A DNA stretch of 64,000 bases from Fratercula arctica (taxonomy: Eukaryota; Chordata; Aves; Charadriiformes; Alcidae): the NCBI GenBank assembly GCA_947846985.1, contig CANTUZ010000020.1, forward strand, positions 5,491,459-5,555,458, given 5' to 3'. The notes beneath the pieces are model-generated. The model had not been told where the DNA came from. It saw only the letters and a list, made by a program, of their open reading frames with translations, and made no database searches. The position numbers and the translations under genes are program-made. Shown piece by piece: positions 21,401 through 28,346 of the stretch (within the stretch, counting starts at the first letter, position 1; each line of letters opens with the position of its first letter).

Positions 21401-22896
21401 GACAGGCTGCAGCACAGCCACCCGCTAGATGCCCCGGTCCTTTGGTTATTTTATTTCCTATGTTCTGAAGAAGTGGATGTGCTGGGTGTGACTACGCAGG
21501 TGTCATTCCCCCGAGTGTTTTGTCCCCCTCTCGCCCCGGGGCGGGCACGCCGCGCTGGCGGGGCTGCAGGGAGGGTCAGGCCACCGCGACCAGCCGGGGG
21601 CTGCCATGTCTCTCCATCTCCACAGGCTCTGGACAGGTTTCTCCAGATGGAGAAACAGAATCTGGCCCCGGTTCCTCCCGCGCCTTCACTCGTCCAGCTC
21701 AGCCAGGCACGCCGGGAGATGGCTTTTCGGTGAGTCTTTTGGAAGAGGGTTCTGCGGACAGCACGGCTCCAGGGGAGCAGCGGGACCCCCCGGGGTACTC
21801 TGCACGAGCGACAGGGCGAGCGCTGGGGCGAGGGCTCGGTGTCCGCAGGGCTGGGACAGTCTGCGTTGAGCCCTTCACCACCCCGTGGCCCTGCCGGGTG
21901 CCGTCCCCGCTGGGTGACCCGTGGGGTGTCCCGGCCAGCCCTTCTGCGGGGAGCAGGGGGCTGAGCAGCACGGGGGTAAGGGGCTGGTTGTGTCCCCGGC
22001 AGGATGCAGGAGCTCCTGGAGCAGATGAGGTCAGTAACTTGTGATCTCCAGTTCAACAACAGCATCATCGAGCGGTGAGTAAGAGCAGCCGGAGACGCCG
22101 CTCTGAGCGGCGGTTCCTGCCCCTGATGGCAGGACGTGCCCGTGCTGCGCTGGGAAGGGGCGATGGGGCTGGGGGGGCTCCCTGGGGGTCCGTGAATGAG
22201 CCCTGGTGTGGGGAGCCGTGCCTGGTGCCCACCACAACCACAGCTAGCCATGGGCTGGTTCACATGGCGGGTGTTACCGGCACCAAGTTGACATCACGAT
22301 CTGGCAGCAGAAGAGAGTTTTTCTTTCTTGGGAGTTTCAGCATGATCTTCTGCAAATGCTATGTCATGTCTACACCCTCTTCCCAGCCTTTTTCCTGTGC
22401 TTCTCCGCACTGGAGCTGCTGACTGCCACGGAGAAGTGGATGCTTTCCATTTCTGGATGAAACGCTCTGCAAACCCCAGCATCCTACTGCTGACAAACCA
22501 CCCCCCCCACCCCGACCCCGGGGTTTGTTCCTCTGCAACCGTTTTTTGAGGATCATAACGCAAATCAACAATATGAATACACATAGCAAAATGTCAAAGA
22601 GTTTCAGATCAGGTTTTAAAAGAAAAAAAGAAATCGGCGATTCACCCCAGCCCTGTCTTTATAGGGCCAACTGTGTTATTGCAGTGTGTCCGCTATGAAT
22701 AAGGGGATAAGAAAGGTCTGGTATGCTTTTGATGTGAAGAGCTTATCCCAAAAGACACTGGAACAAGCCCAGAGATTGGTGCCCAGCCCAAATTGTACTC
22801 TGGGGCTGCATGAGCCCGGGAGAGCCCTCTCTAGCCTAAAGCCTCTGGTTTTGTCCCTGCAGGTTAAGTGGGGCTGCCCCCACTCCTGGTATTTGA
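9591..22896 (+). CDS. IKBKE: IKBKE, inhibitor of NF-kappa-B kinase epsilon (20 coding exons)
   Basis: Serine/threonine kinase of the IKK-related (TBK1/IKK-epsilon) family, which phosphorylates interferon regulatory factors and NF-kB components downstream of nucleic-acid sensing, in the cytoplasm with TANK-type adaptors. The 20 exons have GT-AG borders and compatible phases and give 722 residues (human 716). Visible landmarks are the glycine loop LGQGATA (15-21), ATP lysine K38, HRDIKPGN with catalytic D135, DFG at 157-159, and the activation-loop serine S172 in SVYGTEEYL, at the human numbering. A ubiquitin-like domain (about 305-385), a helical scaffold/dimerisation region (about 405-650) and a C-terminal adaptor-binding helix (about 655-715) follow. 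It begins MQSTPNYLW and is closer to IKBKE than to TBK1. The C-terminus ends GAAPTPGI. Identification is firm; the 5' non-coding exons and poly(A) site are not defined. Confidence 0.97.
9678..10465 (+). other. IKBKE: IKBKE intron 1
   Basis: GTGAGT...TTTTCCCAG. GC-rich intron with a short G run near 9957. No other exon or repeat family is recognised in it. Confidence 0.85.
10466..10606 (+). CDS. IKBKE: IKBKE coding exon 2 (residues 30-76)
   Basis: Bordered by TTTTCCCAG and GTAAGT, phase 0 on both sides. It carries the ATP-binding lysine K38 in VAVKVF and the helix C region ([16 protein letters not shown]). K30, a known K63-ubiquitination position in human IKK-epsilon, is conserved. Confidence 0.97.
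10845..10943 (+). mobile_element. CR1 retroposon 3' fragment, sense orientation
   Basis: The sequence from CTAGTGGGAGGTGTCCCTGCC through GGTCCCTTCCAACCC to TTCTACGGTTCTATGATTC matches the terminal region of avian CR1 LINEs, including the octamer-type end. It is a typical 5'-truncated copy inside IKBKE intron 2. Confidence 0.85.
11086..11215 (+). CDS. IKBKE: IKBKE coding exon 3 (residues 77-120)
   Basis: Bordered by CCGCCGCAG and GTGAGT, ending in phase 1. It encodes the hinge region ([17 protein letters not shown]) and the following helix of the kinase. Confidence 0.97.
11698..11879 (+). CDS. IKBKE: IKBKE coding exon 4 (residues 120-180), catalytic and activation loops
   Basis: Bordered by GTGCCCAG and GTGAGT. 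It holds HRDIKPGN (D135), DFG (157-159) and S172 in the activation loop, so the kinase looks catalytically intact. Confidence 0.98.
12201..12361 (+). CDS. IKBKE: IKBKE coding exon 5 (residues 181-234)
   Basis: Bordered by CCCCCGCAG and GTAGGT. The donor must be placed inside the apparent ATGTAG so that a methionine codon is split AT|G. Reading straight on would give a false stop. It encodes the kinase C-lobe motif [19 protein letters not shown]. Confidence 0.95.
12847..12957 (+). CDS. IKBKE: IKBKE coding exon 6 (residues 234-271)
   Basis: Bordered by TTTCCACAG and GTGAGT. It encodes [12 protein letters not shown] and the C-lobe segment up to the TCRLS stretch. Confidence 0.95.
13215..13394 (+). 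CDS. IKBKE: IKBKE coding exon 7 (residues 271-331)
   Basis: Bordered by GCTGCAG and GTAAGG. It encodes the end of the kinase domain ([16 protein letters not shown]) and the first strand of the ubiquitin-like domain ([10 protein letters not shown]). Confidence 0.96.
13737..13939 (+). CDS. IKBKE: IKBKE coding exon 8 (residues 331-399)
   Basis: Bordered by TCCATTTCAG and GTGAGT. It encodes most of the ubiquitin-like domain, including [16 protein letters not shown], and the linker after it. Confidence 0.95.
14124..14213. repeat. Degenerate TAGTCCACAT-type tandem repeat
   Basis: About six imperfect copies of a 12-18 bp block centred on TAGTCCACATT, in varied spellings, lie in IKBKE intron 8 shortly before a CR1 copy. 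The spacing is irregular. Confidence 0.6.
14347..14757 (+). mobile_element. CR1 retroposon 3' portion, sense orientation
   Basis: It runs from CATCTCTCTTATGAAGAAAGG to the diagnostic terminal ATTCTGTGATTCTGTGA. Internal CR1 landmarks include GGACAAGGGGCAACGGGCAC and GGCTGCCCAGAGAGG. It lies in IKBKE intron 8, ending about 20 bp before the next exon. It closely resembles the inverted copy at 39268-39630. No CR1 protein-coding region is retained. Confidence 0.92.
14777..14841 (+). CDS. IKBKE: IKBKE coding exon 9 (residues 399-420)
   Basis: Bordered by ATCTTTCCAG and GTAGGT. It encodes [14 protein letters not shown], conserved at the start of the scaffold/dimerisation helices. The acceptor is only about 20 bp downstream of the CR1 insertion. 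Confidence 0.93.
14920..15011 (+). CDS. IKBKE: IKBKE coding exon 10 (residues 421-451)
   Basis: Bordered by GCTTTGCAG and GTGAGT. It encodes a long helix of the scaffold/dimerisation domain ([20 protein letters not shown]). The preceding intron is only 78 nt. Confidence 0.92.
15352..15497. repeat. (AAT)n / (ATT)n microsatellite
   Basis: Interrupted AAT and ATT arrays, with the longest pure tract of about 13 units at 15453-15491, lie in IKBKE intron 10. AAT and ATT blocks face each other around 15425-15440 and could form a hairpin. Confidence 0.95.
15765..15866 (+). CDS. IKBKE: IKBKE coding exon 11 (residues 451-485)
   Basis: Bordered by CTCTTGGCAG and GTAAGT. Phases agree on both sides. The sequence ([19 protein letters not shown]) diverges from mammalian IKBKE much more than flanking exons do, although the helical character is kept. 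Confidence 0.85.
15867..17217 (+). other. IKBKE: IKBKE intron 11
   Basis: About 1.35 kb with no exon, CR1 copy or tandem array recognised. AT content rises near 16620-16760. Confidence 0.75.
17218..17293 (+). CDS. IKBKE: IKBKE coding exon 12 (residues 485-510)
   Basis: Bordered by CTTTCCTCAG and GTGAGT. It encodes a variable loop rich in G, V and A and the beginning of the next helix ([12 protein letters not shown]). Confidence 0.87.
17394..17506 (+). CDS. IKBKE: IKBKE coding exon 13 (residues 511-548)
   Basis: Bordered by CATCCGCAG and GTTTGT, a weaker but acceptable donor. It encodes [12 protein letters not shown] and the conserved [10 protein letters not shown] helix. Confidence 0.93.
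17754..17830 (+). CDS. IKBKE: IKBKE coding exon 14 (residues 548-574)
   Basis: Bordered by CATCCCAG and GTGAGT. It encodes [20 protein letters not shown], strongly conserved in IKK-epsilon. Confidence 0.96.
18092..18131 (+). CDS. IKBKE: IKBKE coding exon 15 (residues 574-587), 40 nt
   Basis: A micro-sized exon bordered by CTCCCCAG and GTAAGT. It encodes [14 protein letters not shown], nearly invariant in the family. Confidence 0.95.
18994..19095 (+). CDS. IKBKE: IKBKE coding exon 16 (residues 587-621)
   Basis: Preceded by a T-rich tract ending GGTTTTAG and followed by GTACCA. It encodes [20 protein letters not shown], the helix matching VNFSHLAKRLLQVFQEE in human. Confidence 0.94.
19096..21009 (+). 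other. IKBKE: IKBKE intron 16
   Basis: The longest IKBKE intron (about 1.9 kb). It holds a T17 run near 20345-20361 and, at 20765-20880, an AT-rich block with TAATTA and an AP-1-like TGACTCA. No additional exon is seen. Confidence 0.75.
21010..21106 (+). CDS. IKBKE: IKBKE coding exon 17 (residues 621-653)
   Basis: Bordered by CTTTCTAG and GTAGGT. It encodes [13 protein letters not shown] and the end of the scaffold/dimerisation helices. Confidence 0.92.
21626..21729 (+). CDS. IKBKE: IKBKE coding exon 18 (residues 654-688)
   Basis: Bordered by CTCCACAG and GTGAGT. It encodes [20 protein letters not shown], a variable proline-rich linker leading to the C-terminal adaptor-binding helix. Confidence 0.9.
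22003..22074 (+). CDS. IKBKE: IKBKE coding exon 19 (residues 688-712)
   Basis: Bordered by CCCCGGCAG and GTGAGT. It encodes [11 protein letters not shown] and NNSIIER, the C-terminal helix that in IKK-epsilon and TBK1 contacts adaptors such as TANK. Confidence 0.94.
22863..22896 (+). CDS. IKBKE: IKBKE coding exon 20 and stop (residues 712-722)
   Basis: After TTGTCCCTGCAG, G completes arginine, then [10 protein letters not shown] and TGA. The short tail corresponds to LNRVPAPPDV in human. The exon continues as 3' UTR. Confidence 0.85.
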
Positions 22897-25800
22897 GAGA
22901 CGTGGTGAATTTGCAGCTGCTGAAGCAAAACCGCTTTCCACAGCAGGGAACACTTACAGCACTTTGCGTCCAGAGCGATGGAGGCGTTTGACGTTCGTGT
23001 TTGAGGAGCTCTCTGTGTCCTACCTCTCCGCTCCAGCACTTTTGCACAGTTCACCAGCATTAGCTTTGAGTGGCTTGCAAGCCTTGAGCCTTTGGAAGTT
23101 TGACCAGAAAGTTGGGGTTATTTTTTTTCCTTTTAAGAAGTGCTTGAAGGACTTCGTGTTTTTCTAGCTTCTCTGTATCACCATGTCGGATGATGAAGAG
23201 GAAGAGGCTAGACAGATAAATTATCTTTTGCTGTCTTACTTATTTAGAGATTACTCCCACTTTTTAGCGTACTTCTGCTCCCTGAGGCTCTGTGGAGCGG
23301 GGAGGCGCCCAGGGCAGAAGGATGCTGTGCCTGATGGGTGAGAGACAGGATCCAGCCCAGGATGGTCCCAGTGCTCTGCCCTGGGTGCTCCAGCCTCTCC
23401 TCCTGCTCCTCCGGCCCAGCCCCGGGTTTGGGAATGGGAAGTCGAGGGAGGCTTCTCTTTTTTTGGTACGTTTCTATAAATGTAACTGCGTTCTGTGTTT
23501 ATGCACGTGGGGGTGTGTGCCTTCTCCAAACAACCCTGTACTGAAACTGTGCCTCCAGCCACCCAACCTGGGGGTGCTACTCAATGCCAAGGCAAAATCT
23601 CAGACAAAAGGGCTCCCACGAGCCCTCTCCAGATGCAGATCTGCAAGAGGAAGCAGGGATATTTCTTTTTCTTTTAGGTGAAAGACGAAAAGGAATCCTA
23701 AGCAGTCACCCCTGCCATTAACGTGCAGGGAGAAAGGACACATTGAGCTGTGGAGGTGACAGCAGCCGGGGTGGCAGAGCTGGGAGGGGGACAGCAGGGA
23801 CACGCAGGGGCTCTGTGGGGCTGGCTGTGAGTGTTTGGAGCTGCCCTGGGCAGGCGATGCCCAACACTTCACTCCTGTTACGCTCCTGAGAAATAGGATG
23901 GAGGGGAAACGCGTTACCCCCCACCCCATTGCCCCCCCGAAGCGCATCGAGAGCTGTGGAAGGACCCCGGCGCTCTGTGTCGGGGCTGTACCCAGCCCTT
24001 TGTTAGGGGTGCTTATTGTGCTCTGATTTTCCTGCTGGTTTTTGACCTTGGTTTTTACGAGGAGCCATAATCCTCCGGTTATCGGCTGAGTCAGCTGCTC
24101 GCCAGCAGCAGTGTGCGGAGCAGCGATACGGGCAGCCCGGCGTCTCGGGAGTGTGAGCATTCGATGGTATCAAGGAGCTCTTTGTGGGACGAGTCAGACA
24201 CGCCGCCCCTCTGTCCACCTCTTCCTGCCTGTCCCCGGGGTGATTTATGGGTTGTCACCCAGATCCCACAGCCCACATCCATAGCGCAGCAGAGAGCAGC
24301 GTCCCGGGCTGCAGGCAGAGCCAGGCAGGGCCATGACTCCCATCCAGCCGGGCTCAGACACGCGGATTTACACCCAGGGGGCTCCTGCCAGACTGATGGG
24401 CAGCATTGCCTCGGCTCTTCCCACCCCTGCCTGGCACACATGAGCGCAAAGACCTATAAATCCCTGCCCTGGGCTCCCTGGAGAGCCTCTGCCCCCCCGA
24501 GCCCTCCCCCTGGGGAAGGGGGCTGCACTACTGATGCTCACAGGGTGGCAAACGGGTGCAAACCGCAGGTCCCTTTGCCCCAGCGGTCTGGGAGGTGGGA
24601 GGCGGCACTGGCGGCAGGAATGAATGTCTGGATTCATGCCTGTCCCCTGCTTAAACCCCTTCCCTCTGTGTTTGCCTGGTTTCTACCTGTGTGCAAACCG
24701 TGACCGGCTGCCAGGGTTAAAGCAGGTTGGAGCAGGGACCGGGGAGTCGGGACTTCGGCAGCAGCGGCAGCAGCAAAGTCCAAGGGTGAGGGACTCGCTG
24801 CAGCTCCCGGGGAATGACTGTGCTCCTGGCGGGAGAGGCTGGGCCATCACCGGGGCAAGCAAACGTGTCTGACTCGAGCACTGATGCTCAGGTGCCTGCC
24901 TGGACCTGTCCCTCGGCAGAAAACAGAACACCCAGCTCTGCCCTTCACCTTTCCTCCAGTTCCCTTTCCAGCCTCTTCGCAGGAGGGGGACATGCGTTAG
25001 CTAAAACGAAAGCCTTCAGCTGGGTCTGGGCCTGCCGTGGCCGTTCTGGTCCCCAGAGGTTGTCCCCAGCCCCTGGGAGCCGGGACTCACATCATTTCAG
25101 TGCCCAGAGGCAGAGGAAGGGCAGGGAAAGGGGGGCTGCCATGGATGCTCCTTGGATTGACCGTGGCAGCAGGTGTTTCTAACCTCTGCTGGGAGATATA
25201 TGGGGAGATAAGGCAAAATAGCGCATCCCCAGAGCTGGACAGCTTGCCGCAGCGCTGCTCCGAGTCTCAGCACGGCAACAAAATGAGGAAGGAGCAGCGG
25301 CTCCAGGGCTGTGCCCGGCTTTGCTTTCTTGTAAGAACAGGCCAGCGCGCCCAGGCACTCCCCCCGCCCAGGAAACCTTCCCCAGCGGAATTTGGCACCA
25401 ACTGTTCCCATTCGTTTTAATTGTAAAAACCAACATCCTGACTGTCAAACCCAACTGCTTACTGTAGAAGAGGTGGAACTAAGCCATCGCTTAAAGGCTT
25501 TTCTCCCGCAAATTATTTTCTAGGATTCTCCTAGTTTTATAACGAACGTTATTTTCTATCCAGCTTGAATTCACTGACATCCCCCGTAGGAGCAGGGCAG
25601 GGAGCCCAGGCAGAGTCTCCTGCCGCACTTCCTCGGATTCAGTGGAGCTGCGCTGATTCGTACCAGCTGAGCGTTTGACCTGGAACATGTTTGGCTCGAC
25701 AAAAAGGGATTTATTTCTTGGCAAAGAGAAAAAAGAGTTCTTGCTAATAGCCCTTGTCATGCTTAAACTGCCATAGCACAGCAGCTGCAAAGGGGACTCC

Positions 25801-27480
25801 TGGAATCCAAATGAAACAGGAATTTTCCTGCCAATGTTAATTATTTTTTTTCCCCAAAATATTTTAACCCTTGGCCTAAAAGAGCTTCCTACACTGTCAG
25901 ATCTGAATACCTGCAGAGACAGCTGAGAAGGATAACAACCCTGCCACATCTCTTGTGCAGGTATGAGCCAAAGCTTCCAACTTTGTCAGAAAAAGCTACA
26001 ATTATTTGTGCTAGAAGCTGAGGTCTGCAGCTTCCCCGGCCAGCCCTGGCACAGCCATGTCAGCAAGACGTGGCCACCGCGTGTCACCCGTGGGCAGAGG
26101 CTCCTCCGGCGTCCGGGAGCACTTTCCCGGGGATGTCAACCTCTGCTGGAGCATCTCCCGGGGGAAGGTGTCTGCAGGCTTTCCGGGGATTTCCTTGGGG
26201 GCGAGGGAAAGCAAAGCCCTCTGGGCGCAGCGGGAGATCCCCGCCTGCCTCCTCCACCCCGACACCGCAAAACTGAGACTGAAACTGTGCCCCAGCATGG
26301 AACTGGAAAAACAAACATCCAGAATGATTTTAGCGGGTTCCCAGCCAGGTGCCAGGTAGATGTTTGCCCTCAGAGAGGTCGTTTGCTTTCCTGCAGGTGA
26401 TTCCTTAAACTATTAATGGTCTGGGAAGAACACAGGATAAAATACCAAGTTTTTGGGAAACAATTTACCCAGGAACAAATCTGCTGCTGTTCTCAGGCAG
26501 AAGCAGAGGACGCATGAAAGTGAATCAGGATCCTGAATGGGGAAGAAAAAGACCTTCCAAAAATTAATCTTGCTACTTAGCACAGAACAAAACTAGAATA
26601 TTTCAAGCTGCATTATCGCTCCTTTGGTTTGAAGCTCTTATTAGTAACTGCTTATGGCACTAGTCTTTTGTAACTCAGAGCCAGTGTTTTAATCCATCTT
26701 TCAAATTAAAATCCTTGAAAAGGATTTTGATATCCTTGGCTTATCCTGTCCTCGGGAATTCACGAGAGACACCAAATTCAGCTTCCCCTGAGCCCAGAAG
26801 CCAGGATTCACGCAGCCCAGCATGGCACTCGCTGCAGCCACCTCTTCCCCTGGCTGCTCTCACTCAAACCAAAGAAATTCAGGAGCAATTCTGTCTGAGT
26901 TACGTATTTCAAACCAGTATGACTGAGGGCGGCAGAGAAGGGATGGTCTGGGTTAGCCCACTAGCCCGCAGCCTGGGCAGTGCAGGGCCAGTCATGTCCT
27001 GCATGACTCGGGGTGACCATGTCACCCTCTCTGTGTGCTGGGCTCCATCCGGACACAGGGGAAAAGGGCAATAGCTCATTTCGTGCCTCTTCAAAGGTGT
27101 TACGGTGACAGGGGACCTCCGCATTGTGAGCGATATCCAGTTCAAAGGAAGAGGGAGTCACTTAGTTATCAGACTGCTGGAGCGGCAGAGGACCACGCAG
27201 TGCCTGGTCTGGCCACCCCACCTCATGCTCCCCTCCGTTGCCCAGGGGAGAGGTTTGCTAGCCAGGCATGGGTGTTCTTGGAGCTGGAGCCTGCTCGGAA
27301 CCACTTCAAAATTTGGCCATCATATTTTCCCTTTCGCATTTCCCACAACCACATGAGCCTCATCTGGGAGAGATAATTGCTTCGGCTCACCGCCCTTAGC
27401 GTCGCTCCGGAGCCCGGCTGGCGTTGCAGTGGGGAAAGGTAATTTGCTCCATCTGCCCCCAGAGCCTGCCCCACACACAC
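22897..27480. other. IKBKE 3' UTR and IKBKE-RASSF5 intergenic region
   Basis: Immediately after the IKBKE stop comes 3' UTR of unknown length. No canonical AATAAA is visible for several kilobases; GATAAA at 23215 and ATTAAA at 26705 are weak candidates. No exon of another known gene is recognised. A 152-codon minus-strand frame (25491-25949) and a 52-codon plus-strand frame (23183-23341) are noted as findings only. Confidence 0.6.
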
Positions 27481-27831
27481 GCATCCTGCCAGGAGAGGGT
27501 CTGCCCCAGCCTGTTTTGGGGTAGTGCCCCACGCCCGACCTGGCAGCTCCCGTGGGGGCAGAGCCCGGGACACGGGGTGGGATGTGGCGGTGCCCAAGCT
27601 GGAGAAAGCCCCTGGCTCTGCTTTGTGCCGGGGGACCCGGACCTGGGGGCGATGTACGCACTCCCCCCCGCAGCCCAGGTTCCACGCGGGGTGCGCGTGT
27701 GTAGTGCGGGGACATCCCACGGCGCGGGGAGGGGAATCCCGCGGGGAGGAGAATTTCCACGAGGAAGTTTCGCACGGGGGGGTCCGCTGATGGGTGCTGC
27801 GGGTGGGGACCCGAGGGCCGGTCCTCGGCGG

Positions 27832-27860
27832 GGTGTGTGTGTGGGTGTGTGTGTGTGTGT
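27832..27860. repeat. (GT)n dinucleotide repeat
   Basis: GTGTGTGTGTGGG followed by a longer GT array, inside the RASSF5 CpG island. Confidence 0.9.
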
Positions 27861-28009
27861 CTCCACGGGAGGGGTCTCCGGTCGGGCCGGTCCCGCTCAT
27901 CAGCCCCCCCCGCCCCCCCGCCGTGTCTCGCCCCCCCGCCGTGTCTCCTCCCCCCGGGCCGGTCCCAAGGCGCCTGCGCTGCCCCACGCCCGCCCGCCGC
28001 TCCGAGCCC

Positions 28010-28346
28010 ATGGCCTCGCCGGCCGTGGGGCCGTGCCCCATCCCGCTGCCGTCCTCCGCGCCCGCTTCCATGCGCCGGCGGCTGCCGGGCCTCGCCGCGT
28101 CCCCCCCCGAGCCGATGATGGGCGGCCGGTCCTCGGGGAGCCCCGGCGGGGCCAGGGCAGCGCGGCGCCGGCTGCGGAGGCGCGGCGGAGCCCCGCGGCT
28201 GCTGCCCGACGTGCGGAGCATCTTCGCGGGGCCGGGGGAGCCGTCGGAGCGCGGTCACGGTCACCGCTTCGCCCTCCGCCCCCCGCGCCGCGGCTGGTGC
28301 GACCTGTGCGGAGAGGCGGTGCGGGAGCGCGCCCTGCGCTGCGACT
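28010..28346 (+). CDS. RASSF5: RASSF5 first coding exon, NORE1A form (residues 1-113)
   Basis: CCCATGGCC is a good initiation context and the donor is GTGAGT. It encodes MASPAVGPCP, an arginine-rich stretch (ARRRLRRRGG), the conserved DVRSIF and the first half of the C1 domain (WCDLCGEAV). The interval between the N-terminal histidine and the first zinc cysteine is shorter than in human. Confidence 0.93.
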
